Source: Chitinophagales bacterium
GTDB lineage: Bacteria > Bacteroidota > Bacteroidia > Chitinophagales > Chitinophagaceae
Assembly (NCBI GenBank): GCA_015655125.1
Contig: JAATFP010000043.1
Coordinates: forward strand, 1 to 64,000
Reading direction: 5' to 3'
Length of the DNA: 64,000 nucleotides
In this document: positions 1-9,649 of the stretch, one piece after another
Layout: each line of letters begins with the position of its first letter
Position numbering within the stretch: the first letter of the stretch is position 1
Notes under the pieces: generated by a model
Database searches by the model: none
Seen by the model: the letters and a program-made list of their open reading frames with translations, nothing else
What the model was told of the DNA's origin: nothing
Made by a program: the position numbers and the translations under genes

Positions 1-2949
1 GCAGCCTGTTGCCAGGCACAATTGAAGGATTTCAAGTTCCGCAATTTCACCCAGGAAGATGGTCTCCCCAGTAACGAGAGTTATTTCGTTTTCCGCGATA
101 GTAAAAACTATTTGTGGATGACTACCGACCAGGGTGTGGTGCGTTTCAACGGCGTTAGAATGGAGCATTTTGATTTGCCGGATAATGTGGTGTTCAAAAT
201 CCGGGAGGACAGTAAAGGGCGCGTATGGTTCTTTTCAAGAACAGGTAAGCTGGCTTATTTTTTCAATGGAAAAATAGTTCCTTATGCACTCAATGACGTC
301 ATTATCCGCGAGATCGAGAACCTGGTGATCGTTGATGCATACGTAAATGAAAATGATGATATTTTTTTAAACACCGTTGGCAATTACAACTACATTATTC
401 ATTCTTCGGGAACGATTGAAAAGAAACTTGTTTTTTTAGCAAGAAACTACGACCCCACTGTTATAGATATTACACAAATCAATGATGGACGTTTTTTTGC
501 CACCCGCAGTTGGTACAACTCTTACGGCGATCAACTCAAAATAAATTTAAATACAAATACACCCGGTTATATAAAACATTTCATGCTAGCTGTTCCCGTG
601 GATAATTACAATCATTCGGGTTGTGTTTTTAATCAGTATTTTTTTGTGTTTGCTGGTAAAATGCTGGTACGGCTAAATCCGGACGGTACCCTGTTGAAAC
701 TTAAATTCCCCGCAGATATCCTTTGCATCCAGGCATCCGGAAAAAATCTTTGGGTTGGAACATTAAAAAATGGCGCTTTTTTATTGGATGAAAATCTGAA
801 CCACCTGGAACCGGAGCCTATCCTTAACGGCATCAGCGTTACTTCAGTTGCTTTGGACTATGAGGCAGGAACGTGGTTTTCAACACTGGAGAAAGGAGTA
901 TATTATCTTAAAACTCAAAATGTTTATGCGCTCAAAGGCGATACGGCACTTGCTCATCCCATCTCGAGGTTGTACAATATGGGCGACAGTCAGCTGGTAT
1001 TTACAAATGAGCAAGGTATCTACAAGTTGCTGAACGGTAAGGTTTCTTGCGTGGCTAAAAAACAAAATGACAATATCAGCGACATCAAGTATGCCAATAA
1101 CAAACTGGTTATGGCCGGTAAGTTGCGAACCAGCCTGATGGAATCTTCCGCATACAATACAATAAAAGTAAACGACCGGTCCATCGGCGACATTTTATTT
1201 GTTCAGGCAACATCTGAATTGGGAATTACAAAATCTAATTTTCTGAATGCTGTTATCAGCATCATGATGCAGCGTATAGATCTTGGCAAAGGAGAAAATC
1301 AGTTGCTGCCCGTTAACGCTTTAGCCGTTCCGGGGCAACTACCTTTTAGTGGAGTTTTCTATTACATGGATTCCAGCGGAAAGAATTGGGTAGGGTCTGT
1401 AAATAATGTATTTAATGCAGATAGCGACTTTAAGTTTGTGGTTCCCGTTGACTCTGCAAGTCCGCTTTTTGGAAAGGCCATGACCAATATGCGGCAGATG
1501 AAGAACAATATCTTTGCGCTGGGAACCAGGTTTGGCGGCATTTTCCTGATGAGGGACAATAAAATAATTGCCACGATAACCGATAAGGATGGACTCCTGG
1601 GCAATTCTGTAAAGTACCTGATGCCACTTGATGATCAACTGTGGGTAGTAACCAACCGGGGCATTTCCGTGATCAGCTTTTCGTCTTTTTCGCCCATTAC
1701 CTATACCATTAAAAATCTCGGAAAAAATGAAGGATTTGATAATCTTATTATCAAGCAGCTTATTCTTTTTCAAAATAATATCGTAGCTGCTACCAGCGAA
1801 GGTTTATTTGTTTTGGAAAAGCCGGGTACATTTATTTCCCCATCCCAACCGGAGGCGTTACCATTTTATATCCGGTCTGTTAATTATTATAAAGGCGATA
1901 CATCCGGCATCGGATCTATCACTGTGCCGTATAGAAATAACCGGCTCAAGATATTTTTTGAAGCAGTTTGTTTTAATTCTCCCGACGAAATAAATTATTA
2001 CTATCGTTTTAATAAAAATGGCAGCGGCTGGCAAACGATCACTGGCAATGAATTGCCGCTTGAAAATCTTTCACCAGGTGTATACAACCTCGAAATGAAA
2101 GCCGGCATTACAACTCAAAACCGATATTCGCAGATAGTAAGTTTTTTGATCACCATCGAAAAGCCATGGTGGCAGAACGGCTGGCTCAAAGTGGCGGCAA
2201 TAGCAGTTATCATTACAATGGGCCTTCTGTTGTATAAAGTCCGCATTAACCAGATCACCAAAAAAGCAGCGCGGCAAACAGAACTTAACACGCGCATGAT
2301 CGAACTGGAGCAAACAGCGTTGCGATCGCAGATGAACCCGCATTTTATTTTCAACAGCCTCACTTCCATTCAGCAACTCATCATCAGCGGAAAAGCAATG
2401 GCTGCAAATGAACACCTCGTAAAATTTGCGCGGCTTATCCGCAAAACGCTGGAAATATCCGCGCGGCCGTACATCCGGATTTCGGAAGAAAAAGCATACC
2501 TGTCGGAATATCTTTACCTGGAGCAGCTTCGCATACCGGGAGAATTTGTTTATGAGATACGGATAGATCCGTCGATAGATGCCAACCGAACGGAAATACC
2601 CAACATGATGCTGCAACCGATCGTGGAAAATTGTATCCGTCATGGAATAAAACACCTGGAACACAGAAAAGGGATGATCGGGATATTGATGAAAAAGGAA
2701 GGGAACATGATCGTATGTATCATTTCCGACAATGGCGTGGGCCGCAATAGCACCGACAAGCAAGGCAGAAATGTTTTTACAAAACAAAAAAGTTATGGAA
2801 TGGAAATTGTGCGCAAAAGACTCGAACTACAACCGGGCAAAGAAGATTCATCGGTGCCGCTTGAAATAAAAGATCTGCTGAATGCTGATGGCACGGCAGC
2901 CGGCACGGAAGTAACCATACAATTACCTTTTAAAATAATAAATGCATGA
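1..2949 (+). CDS. Sensor histidine kinase, LytS/YehU type with propeller sensor domain (5' end outside window)
   Basis: The frame is open to base 1 and reads A-A-C-C-Q-A-Q just before the listed TTG at 22. That looks like the end of a signal peptide, so the true start lies upstream and the TTG is not it. In ORF-track numbering, about residues 10-620 hold propeller-type repeats (DSKNYLWMTTDQGVVRF, SGKNLWVGTLKNGAFLL), about 640-705 a Y_Y_Y-like domain, and about 722-742 one membrane helix. A His_kinase domain follows with NPHFIFNSL (His 774), an N box (QPIVENCIRHG) and a DNGVG box. The expected layout is a periplasmic sensor with a cytoplasmic kinase. It overlaps the next gene by ATGA, so the two are a coupled two-component pair. 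The ligand is unknown. Confidence 0.93.
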   Translation, partial: AACCQAQLKDFKFRNFTQEDGLPSNESYFVFRDSKNYLWMTTDQGVVRFNGVRMEHFDLPDNVVFKIREDSKGRVWFFSRTGKLAYFFNGKIVPYALNDVIIREIENLVIVDAYVNENDDIFLNTVGNYNYIIHSSGTIEKKLVFLARNYDPTVIDITQINDGRFFATRSWYNSYGDQLKINLNTNTPGYIKHFMLAVPVDNYNHSGCVFNQYFFVFAGKMLVRLNPDGTLLKLKFPADILCIQASGKNLWVGTLKNGAFLLDENLNHLEPEPILNGISVTSVALDYEAGTWFSTLEKGVYYLKTQNVYALKGDTALAHPISRLYNMGDSQLVFTNEQGIYKLLNGKVSCVAKKQNDNISDIKYANNKLVMAGKLRTSLMESSAYNTIKVNDRSIGDILFVQATSELGITKSNFLNAVISIMMQRIDLGKGENQLLPVNALAVPGQLPFSGVFYYMDSSGKNWVGSVNNVFNADSDFKFVVPVDSASPLFGKAMTNMRQMKNNIFALGTRFGGIFLMRDNKIIATITDKDGLLGNSVKYLMPLDDQLWVVTNRGISVISFSSFSPITYTIKNLGKNEGFDNLIIKQLILFQNNIVAATSEGLFVLEKPGTFISPSQPEALPFYIRSVNYYKGDTSGIGSITVPYRNNRLKIFFEAVCFNSPDEINYYYRFNKNGSGWQTITGNELPLENLSPGVYNLEMKAGITTQNRYSQIVSFLITIEKPWWQNGWLKVAAIAVIITMGLLLYKVRINQITKKAARQTELNTRMIELEQTALRSQMNPHFIFNSLTSIQQLIISGKAMAANEHLVKFARLIRKTLEISARPYIRISEEKAYLSEYLYLEQLRIPGEFVYEIRIDPSIDANRTEIPNMMLQPIVENCIRHGIKHLEHRKGMIGILMKKEGNMIVCIISDNGVGRNSTDKQGRNVFTKQKSYGMEIVRKRLELQPGKEDSSVPLEIKDLLNADGTAAGTEVTIQLPFKIINA

Positions 2950-3692
2950 TAAGAGCCGTACATATTGAGGACGAACCGGGCAACATCGGGCTACTGGAGA
3001 GCCTTATTGAAAACTGTTGTAAGGATAAGGTATTGCTGGATGGCAACGCGCGTACCGTTCCGGATGCGGTTTTATTGATAAAAAATAAAAAACCGCAACT
3101 CGTTTTTCTGGATATCGAGCTTAACCAGGGAAGCGCTTTTGAGTTGCTCGAGCAATTGCGTCCCATCGATTTTGAGGTGATATTTATCACAGCTTTCAAC
3201 GATTATGCAGTTAAGGCATTCCGTGCAAACGCGCTGGATTATTTGCTGAAACCCATCAGCATCTCCGAATTACAGGAAGCAGTAGGTAAGGCTGTGAAAA
3301 GGATAGGGCTGCCATCGCAGCACTCGGGTATCGACAGCCTCCTGAAACAAATACACCTGGCGGGTGCCGATAAGAGAATCAGCATTCCGATGAGCGATGG
3401 CCTGACCTTTATCCAGACGGACGATATCGTTCGTATTGAAGCAAAAGGCAGTTACAGTATATTATATCTTATTTCCGGCAAGACAATCACCTGTACAAAA
3501 AACCTCAAGTTCATGGAGCAACAATTGCCTGGGCAACATTTTTTTCGGGTGCATCATTCCTGGATCGTTCATCTTAAATATCTCAAAAAATATTTGCGCG
3601 GAAAAAACGGGTTTATGGAAATGGAAGACGGCAGCCGGGTGATGGTATCGGTTAGAAAGAAAGGCAAGTTTTTGGATTCGCTGCCTGGTTAG
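2946..3692 (+). CDS. LytTR-family response regulator
   Basis: The product has 248 residues. The N-terminal receiver domain (about 1-120) has the acidic pocket HIEDEP, the phosphoacceptor Asp56 in LVFLDIEL, Thr82 in FITAFND and Lys102 in YLLKPI, so every key receiver residue is present. Residues about 140-245 form a LytTR DNA-binding domain (ISIPMSDGLTFIQTDDIVRIEAKGSY at its start, FFRVHHSWIVHLKYL later). It starts inside the stop of the kinase gene (ATGA), so its partner is that kinase. Such regulators bind direct repeats upstream of target genes; the targets are not evident here. The gene ends in TAG, one of several real TAG stops in the window. Confidence 0.95.
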   Translation: MIRAVHIEDEPGNIGLLESLIENCCKDKVLLDGNARTVPDAVLLIKNKKPQLVFLDIELNQGSAFELLEQLRPIDFEVIFITAFNDYAVKAFRANALDYLLKPISISELQEAVGKAVKRIGLPSQHSGIDSLLKQIHLAGADKRISIPMSDGLTFIQTDDIVRIEAKGSYSILYLISGKTITCTKNLKFMEQQLPGQHFFRVHHSWIVHLKYLKKYLRGKNGFMEMEDGSRVMVSVRKKGKFLDSLPG

Positions 3693-3853
3693 TGAATTTT
3701 GAAAACTTCAAAAGGATTATAATGGATAATTAATACTGCTTTCCGCTCAAAATAGTCAGAGCGTAATGCCGCCCCGTTTAAGTATACAGATATCAATTAT
3801 CCATTATTGCCGGCCATTTGCTGCTGCACAAATTCCATCAACACTTTTATCTT

Positions 3854-5518
3854 CTACGGAGAAAAATCAAATTCCAACCCCGCCGCTTTGTATAATTCAG
3901 GAAGGGTCTTTGTTCCGCCCAGGCTCAGTGCGTTGCAATAGTTATCCATGGCCTGTTGCTTGTTGGCCTTAAATTGCATCCACATGCCAATGGCGCCTAA
4001 TTGCGCGATGCCATATTCGATATAATAAAATGGCACTTCATATAAATGCAGCTGCCGTTGCCACGAGTTGCTGCGATATTGTTCCACACCGGAGTAATCG
4101 AATACGTCGTCTTGAAATTCTTTAAGTATGCTGTTCCATGCAGCTGTTCTTTCTTCGTGAGTGTGAACCGGGTGTTCATACACCCAATGTTGAAATTTAT
4201 CGATGATGGCGATCCATGGAAAAATAGTAATCACGCGTTCCAATTGATGCGCTTTCGCTTTTGCAAGATCGGCGCCATTGTCGAAAAATGTTTCCCAATG
4301 TTCCATGCTGAATAGTTCCATCGACATGCTGGCCACTTCTGCAATCTCCATCGGGTATTCCTTAAAACCATTCAGTTTCAGCGGATGTGCAAGGAACGAA
4401 TGAACGGCATGACCGCCTTCGTGTACCATCGTGGTTACATCGTGCATTTGCCCGGCGGCATTCATAAAAATGAAAGGCGCGCCGCTTTCTGCAAGCGGAC
4501 AATTATAACCACCGGGCGCTTTGCCTTTGCGGCTTTCGAGGTCGAGATGATGCATAGACCTCATCTTTTCCAGGCATTCGCCAAAGAAAGGACGCAATTG
4601 CGTAAAACACTCGATCGATTTTTGCAAAAGTTCGTTGCCGGTCTTAAACGGCTTCAGCGGTGTGCTTCCTTCCGGCTCTGCATCGGCATCCCAGGGACGA
4701 AGAACATCCAGGCCAAGCAATGCTTTTTTATGGCGGTAGATATCATTTACCAACGGCATCACGTGCAGTTTTACTGCATCGTGAAAACGGAAGCAATCTT
4801 CTTTGGTATAATCAAATCTGCCGAGCTCCTTGAAGCGATAATCGCGGTAATTATCAAAACCGGCATTCATGGCTTCTTTGTTGCGAAGCACAATGAGTTT
4901 ATCGTATAATTCGTTGAGCTTTTCTTTATCCTGCAACCTCCTGTCCTGTATTTTACGGTACACTTCTTCGCGAAGGTTCCTGTCGGGATTTTCCAGGAAT
5001 TTTGCCGCCTGTTGCAACGTGTATTCTGTGCCGTTAACGGTCACCATCATGGTGCCGGTAATCTGTCCGAATTGCTGTTGCAATACCGCAATTTCCGCTT
5101 GCAGCGCAATATTTTCTTCGCGGAAAAGATCAATGCTCTTGCGGATGCTGCGAAGATAAGTGTGGTATTTATCAGCATCGAGTTCTTTGAGCAACGGCGA
5201 TGCGATGAGTTTTTTATTAAGCGCATCGGAATACGGCTGAATCTTCGGCTGTATTTCCATACAGAAAAAATTGAAGGCTTCTTCCAGCGATTTGTTTTCG
5301 GTATCGCACGTCATCTTTATCTGGCGCCAGCAAGCGTCTTCGCTCACGGCCGCTTCCAGTTCGCTCTGGTCGCTGAGCCATTGTTCCAATGATGTTTTAT
5401 CGCCGATCTCACGCTCTAGCAATTCTTTAAAGAATGGTTCAAGAACGGCCCAATCGGTGACGATAAAATTTTGTGGAAGATAAGTGCGGGGCGTTTTGTG
5501 AATATCGGCGGTATACAT
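3854..5518 (-). CDS. M3 family oligoendopeptidase (PepF-like)
   Basis: This 554-residue protein is of normal length for the family. The zinc-peptidase motif HEGGH sits at about residues 366-370 in TTMVHEGGHAVHSFLA, and the third ligand region is EIAEVASMSMELF about 25 residues later. The C-terminal half also shows the conserved tract FYYIEYGIAQLGA. There is no signal peptide, so it is cytoplasmic. M3 enzymes cleave short peptides and serve peptide turnover. The gene stands alone, convergent with the LytTR gene and followed on its 5' side by a repeat-rich spacer. The start ATG is supported by the natural N-terminus MYTADIHKTPRTY. Exact peptide specificity cannot be read from the sequence. Confidence 0.93.
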   Translation of the reverse strand: MYTADIHKTPRTYLPQNFIVTDWAVLEPFFKELLEREIGDKTSLEQWLSDQSELEAAVSEDACWRQIKMTCDTENKSLEEAFNFFCMEIQPKIQPYSDALNKKLIASPLLKELDADKYHTYLRSIRKSIDLFREENIALQAEIAVLQQQFGQITGTMMVTVNGTEYTLQQAAKFLENPDRNLREEVYRKIQDRRLQDKEKLNELYDKLIVLRNKEAMNAGFDNYRDYRFKELGRFDYTKEDCFRFHDAVKLHVMPLVNDIYRHKKALLGLDVLRPWDADAEPEGSTPLKPFKTGNELLQKSIECFTQLRPFFGECLEKMRSMHHLDLESRKGKAPGGYNCPLAESGAPFIFMNAAGQMHDVTTMVHEGGHAVHSFLAHPLKLNGFKEYPMEIAEVASMSMELFSMEHWETFFDNGADLAKAKAHQLERVITIFPWIAIIDKFQHWVYEHPVHTHEERTAAWNSILKEFQDDVFDYSGVEQYRSNSWQRQLHLYEVPFYYIEYGIAQLGAIGMWMQFKANKQQAMDNYCNALSLGGTKTLPELYKAAGLEFDFSP

Positions 5519-5770
5519 TTTTTGAGTGATAAGTTATGAGTTATAAATGATAAGTGTTTGTGCGCGAAGCGTTCGCTTTTTAGCAATGCAATTTAAAACT
5601 TGTTGGAAAGATTTTTTGCTAATGATTGGTTAATGCAGGTTACAAGTTCTTCAACAAAAATGTGTAAGATATAAAAGAAATGAGTTATAAACCGGCGCAA
5701 GCTCGCGCACAACTTATAACTCATCACTAATAACCTGAAACGGCCGATCATACATCTGACACCATAGATC
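5519..5770. other. Intergenic spacer with ataag/gagttataa-type inverted words
   Basis: This spacer has no convincing gene. It contains the words ATAAGTTATGAGTTATAA near 5529 and ATGAGTTATAAACC near 5680, with inverted copies such as AACTTATAACTCATCAC near 5712. This is simple dispersed-repeat sequence. It probably separates the peptidase promoter from the end of the DUF5606 gene. Confidence 0.5.
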
Positions 5771-6295
5771 CTAAGCCATTTTTCGCGGCGTATTGATCTT
5801 CTTCGCCGGCCCGCCTTTTACCGCTGCGGCTTTCGGCGTTACTGCTTTCTGGCTTGCGGCAGTTTTCTTTTCTGCCACCAGATCTGTTGCACCATCTTCT
5901 TCCGTTGCTTCACTGAGTTTTATTTCTACATTATTTTTTGTGAGGATGTCGAACCATTTGATCATCTTCTTCATGTCGCTGCCGTAAACCCGTTCGAAAT
6001 CCATATCGGGATAAACTTTTTCAAAATATGCCTTGATCGCTTTGGCATCTGCCTTGGCATCAGGAACGGCTTCTTTGCTGTTTTTCATGGCGGTAAAAAT
6101 TTCCACCAGGTTCACATTATCCTTTGTAGTAAAGATCTCAATACTTTCAAGATGTGAAAAACTATGGATACGGTTGCTTACAAATTTTGTGCTTTTGTCT
6201 TCCAGTGAACGAACGATGCCACCATCTGCCTTTGAAGATACCAGTTCAAACAAGCCACCAAGGCCCGTAACGGATACCAGTTTGTTATAATTCAT
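5771..6295 (-). CDS. DUF5606 domain protein
   Basis: This 174-residue cytoplasmic protein starts MNYNKLVSVTGLGGLFELVSSKADGGIVRSL. That matches the conserved Bacteroidota family annotated as DUF5606: a first domain resembling a small beta barrel (about 1-60), then a helical region (VYPDMDFERVYGSDMKKMIKWFDIL, about 95-120). The last 40 residues are low complexity, alanine- and lysine-rich (TAASQKAVTPKAAAVKGG), probably disordered and possibly nucleic-acid binding by charge. It is a single gene, with M3 peptidase on one side and a divergent outer-membrane gene on the other. The function is unknown; the family name rests on remembered similarity of the N-terminal block. Confidence 0.8.
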   Translation of the reverse strand: MNYNKLVSVTGLGGLFELVSSKADGGIVRSLEDKSTKFVSNRIHSFSHLESIEIFTTKDNVNLVEIFTAMKNSKEAVPDAKADAKAIKAYFEKVYPDMDFERVYGSDMKKMIKWFDILTKNNVEIKLSEATEEDGATDLVAEKKTAASQKAVTPKAAAVKGGPAKKINTPRKMA

Positions 6296-6327
6296 ATTAG
6301 GGAAAATTTAGGGCTGCAATTTAGCTA

Positions 6328-6372
6328 AAAAGGTTTAAAAGGTTCAAAATGTTTAAAAGGCTCAAAAGGTTA
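6328..6372. repeat. Five 9-bp tandem units
   Basis: Five consecutive units are visible: AAAAGGTTT, AAAAGGTTC, AAAATGTTT, AAAAGGCTC, AAAAGGTTA. They lie in the divergent spacer between the DUF5606 gene and the beta-barrel gene, where copy-number change could alter promoter spacing. Confidence 0.8.
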
Positions 6373-6529
6373 TGGATGACGGGTGGCCGCCGGCGGGTTC
6401 CGGGTCACGGTTTTTAATGTCTGTGATAACCCGCAACAATTACCAAAACATGATATTTAAAAAAATTTGCTTTCACCCGACAGTTTGGATAAACTTTTGT
6501 CGTCTAACCACCAATCGAAAAAAGATTTT

Positions 6530-9412
6530 ATGATCAGATTAGTACTCTTGAGCGTTTTTTTGAGCGCATTAGCTTTTACAGGAAAGGCACAAACGGCTTC
6601 TATTAAGGGAGTTGTAACCGATAAAACAGATAAAAAGCCGGTGAGGAACGCCACGGTGGCACTCTTGCTGCAGATGGACTCCAGTACGGTAAGCACCACG
6701 GTTTCGGATAGTTTGGGTGCCTTTTCCTTTGTAAATGTTCCCAACGACAGCTTTATCGTGAAAGTGAATACGGTCAATTACCAGGAATATCTTTCTTTTA
6801 TCACTATAAATAATAATGAAAAAGATCTTGGCCAGATCGGGCTCGAAAGACAGGGGAAAGACCTGGCGGTAGTGACCGTTGTGGCCAAAGCTTCCGCTGT
6901 GATTCAAAAAGGCGACACCTCGCAATTCAGCGCCAGTCAATTCAAGGTAAATCCCGATGCTACCACCGAAGATCTCATTAAAAAAATGCCCGGCATCACA
7001 GTAGCAAAAGATGGCACCGTGACGGCACAGGGCGAAACGGTAAAAAAAGTGACGATCGACGGAAAGGATTTCTTCGGCGATGATGCTTCCGCAGCATTGA
7101 AAAACCTTCCATCAGAAGTAGTTGATAAGATCCAGGTATTTGATAAGCTGAGCGACCAGGCTCAATTGACCGGTTTCGATGATGGAAATAGTGTGAAGGC
7201 CATCAATGTGGTTACAAAATCAGGTATCAAAAACGGCCAGTTTGGTCGTGTTTTCGCAGGATATGGTACAGACAGCCGGTACAACGGTGGCGGTAACATC
7301 AGTTTTTTTAAAGGCGACAGACGGCTTTCTTTTGTGGGGAATTTCAATAATATCAACCAGCAGAATTTTGGTTCACAGGATCTTTTGGGCGTCACCAGCA
7401 GCAACGGCAGCGGTGGTCGCGGCGGAGCCGGTGGTGGTGGCGGCGGCCGCGGTGCCGGCGGCGGCGGGGGCGATAATTTTTCTGTTGGCCAGTCGAACGG
7501 TATCAGCAAAACAAATGCGATAGGGGTGAATTACAGCGATAAGTGGGGCAAGAAAGTGACCGTGTCCGGAAGTTATTTTTTTAATAACAGCACGAACAAC
7601 AACGAGTCGCTGATCAACACCCAGACACTGGGTTCGGATACATCTCAATTTTCTACACAAACCGGCGACAGCCGTACCACCAACAATAACCACCGGATCA
7701 ATTTCCGCCTGGAATATAAAATAGATTCAAACAATACTTTGTTTGTGATCCCGAGTGTAAATTTCCAGACAAACAATTCGCGTTCGTTTTCCAACCTGCA
7801 AACGCTGAGTCAGTTTGGCGATTCGGTCAATAACTCATTGTCGAATGGCAGCAACGACCGCAACGGGTTTAATATCCGCAATAACATCATGTTTCGCCAT
7901 GCTTTTGCTAAAAAAGGACGCACGATCTCTCTGGGATTCAATACTGCATTCACCAAAAATGACGGTGAATCAATCATCGATGCATATTATCGTTTTTATG
8001 ATAAGGTCGGTTTATTTACCAGGGATTCCACGCAAAACCAATTTGTAGATAATTCAACAAACGGCCATACGATCGGTGGAACTATTGCCTATACCGAACC
8101 GATCGGTAAAAAGGGCCAGTTGCAGATAGATTACAACCCGTCTGTGCAAAAAAATAAAGCCGATCAGCAGACATTTAATTTTGACGGTTTATCAGGAAAA
8201 TACACGGATTTTGATACAACATTTTCAAACAAATTCGATAATACCATCATCACAAACAATGCTGGTGTAAGCTACCGGCTACAGAGAAGTAAAGATGAAC
8301 AGCTTTCCTTTGGTGTAAATTTTCAAAATACGAAACTGGAGAGCCAGCGCGTATTTCCAACAGCAACGTCGGTCAATCAATCGTTCTCCAACTTTTTGCC
8401 AAACCTTATGTGGCGGAAAAAATTATCCAATGTGAGTAATATCCGTGTTTTCTATCGCGCATCTACCAACTTTCCATCGGTAAATCAGTTACAGGACGTG
8501 GTAACGTTGACGAACCCCTTGCGCGTAAGCAGCGGTAATCCTTTGCTGAAGCAATCTTATACCCACTTTTTGTCAGGAAGATATTCTTACACCAATTCAA
8601 AAACAAGCAAGAGCTTCTTTGCAAATATCTTATTACAAACAGCAAACAATTATATTTCCAATGCGATCTTCATCGCTGCACAGGATTCTGTGATCCAGCA
8701 GAATATCGTACTTAAAAGCGGTTCGCAGCTTACCAAGCCCATCAATTTAAACGGTTATAAAAACCTTCGTACGTTCTTTACTTACAGCATGCCGATCAAA
8801 GGTATCAAAACGAACCTCAATGTGAACGCTGGTTTTGGATACTCGCATTTGCCGGGTCAAATAAATTACGTGGCCACCGAAACGGATAATTTCACTTACA
8901 ATGCCGGGGTTGTATTTGCCAGCAACATCAGTGAATATGTGGATTTCAACATTTCCTATAATGCAAACTTCAACGACGCTAAAACAACCGGAGGTAGCAC
9001 ATCCACTAATAATTATGTGAATCAGGTGATTGGCGGAACCTTGAATTTACTGAATAAAAAAGGCTGGTTCATTCAAAATGATGTGAGTACGCAGATATAC
9101 AGCGGACTCAGTGGTGGCCTTGACCAGCATTTTACTTTGTGGAACGCAGCAGTTGGGAAAAAGTTCCTGAAGAACCACGCGGGGGAATTAAAATTGTCTG
9201 TATTTGATCTGTTGAAACAAAACCAAAGCATTACGAGAACCGTTACCGGTAACTATATCGAAGATGCACAATACACAGTATTGCAGCAATATTTTATGCT
9301 GACGTTCACGTACAATCTGAAGAATTTTGGCGTAGCCAAAACCTCGGGCAGAGGAAACAGTAATGGGGCCGATTTCAGGCCGATGGGCGGCACCGGAGCC
9401 CCGGGTTTTTAA
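6530..9412 (+). CDS. Outer-membrane beta-barrel protein with carboxypeptidase-regulatory-like domain (OMP_b-brl_3 / TonB-receptor-like)
   Basis: The track starts at a TTG at 6467. The ATG at 6530 gives a clean signal peptide, MIRLVLLSVFLSALAFTGKAQ, so I use it (960 residues). About 24-105 is a CarboxypepD_reg-like Ig domain (ASIKGVVTDKTDKKPVRNATV). About 115-230 is plug-like (KKMPGITVAKDGTVTAQGE, IDGKDFFGDDASAALKNLP). A long outer-membrane barrel with many alternating aromatic strands follows. Unusual is a glycine tract of about 20 residues (around 300-320; GGRGGAGGGGGGRGAGGGG), probably a surface loop. No clear TonB box or SusD partner is seen, so a nutrient cannot be assigned. The C-terminus ends in Phe, as barrel proteins often do. 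Confidence 0.88.
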   Translation: MIRLVLLSVFLSALAFTGKAQTASIKGVVTDKTDKKPVRNATVALLLQMDSSTVSTTVSDSLGAFSFVNVPNDSFIVKVNTVNYQEYLSFITINNNEKDLGQIGLERQGKDLAVVTVVAKASAVIQKGDTSQFSASQFKVNPDATTEDLIKKMPGITVAKDGTVTAQGETVKKVTIDGKDFFGDDASAALKNLPSEVVDKIQVFDKLSDQAQLTGFDDGNSVKAINVVTKSGIKNGQFGRVFAGYGTDSRYNGGGNISFFKGDRRLSFVGNFNNINQQNFGSQDLLGVTSSNGSGGRGGAGGGGGGRGAGGGGGDNFSVGQSNGISKTNAIGVNYSDKWGKKVTVSGSYFFNNSTNNNESLINTQTLGSDTSQFSTQTGDSRTTNNNHRINFRLEYKIDSNNTLFVIPSVNFQTNNSRSFSNLQTLSQFGDSVNNSLSNGSNDRNGFNIRNNIMFRHAFAKKGRTISLGFNTAFTKNDGESIIDAYYRFYDKVGLFTRDSTQNQFVDNSTNGHTIGGTIAYTEPIGKKGQLQIDYNPSVQKNKADQQTFNFDGLSGKYTDFDTTFSNKFDNTIITNNAGVSYRLQRSKDEQLSFGVNFQNTKLESQRVFPTATSVNQSFSNFLPNLMWRKKLSNVSNIRVFYRASTNFPSVNQLQDVVTLTNPLRVSSGNPLLKQSYTHFLSGRYSYTNSKTSKSFFANILLQTANNYISNAIFIAAQDSVIQQNIVLKSGSQLTKPINLNGYKNLRTFFTYSMPIKGIKTNLNVNAGFGYSHLPGQINYVATETDNFTYNAGVVFASNISEYVDFNISYNANFNDAKTTGGSTSTNNYVNQVIGGTLNLLNKKGWFIQNDVSTQIYSGLSGGLDQHFTLWNAAVGKKFLKNHAGELKLSVFDLLKQNQSITRTVTGNYIEDAQYTVLQQYFMLTFTYNLKNFGVAKTSGRGNSNGADFRPMGGTGAPGF

Positions 9413-9450
9413 GGACGCATTTTGGTTCGCGGCGCCGGGCTAAATGGAAT

Positions 9451-9500
9451 TGTCAGCCTGAGCTTGTCGACGGCTGCCTTCAATAAGCGCAGGCTGACAG
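9451..9500. repeat. Dispersed repeat family A, inverted pair (copy 1)
   Basis: TGTCAGCCTGAGCTTGTCG faces an inverted partner ending GCGCAGGCTGACA, with perfect TGTCAGCCTG/CAGGCTGACA ends. It lies between the beta-barrel gene and the ECF sigma gene and could fold as a hairpin in the barrel mRNA tail. The same word recurs near 18114, 28765, 38590-38684 and 41556. Confidence 0.85.
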
Positions 9501-9649
9501 AATACTTAGCATCGGTTGGTATGCCATAAATCTTCGCCGCACCGGTTCGTGGCACACGAACCGAAACAAATAGTAACCAAAATCTGCAAGGTTTTTAAAA
9601 CCTTACAGGTTTAAATGTATCTTTAAAATGTATCTAACAAAAAGAACTT

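Noticed and set aside
2071-2787. 238-residue ORF opposite the kinase domain
   Set aside because: The + strand encodes a complete His_kinase domain here; the minus frame has no recognisable motif.
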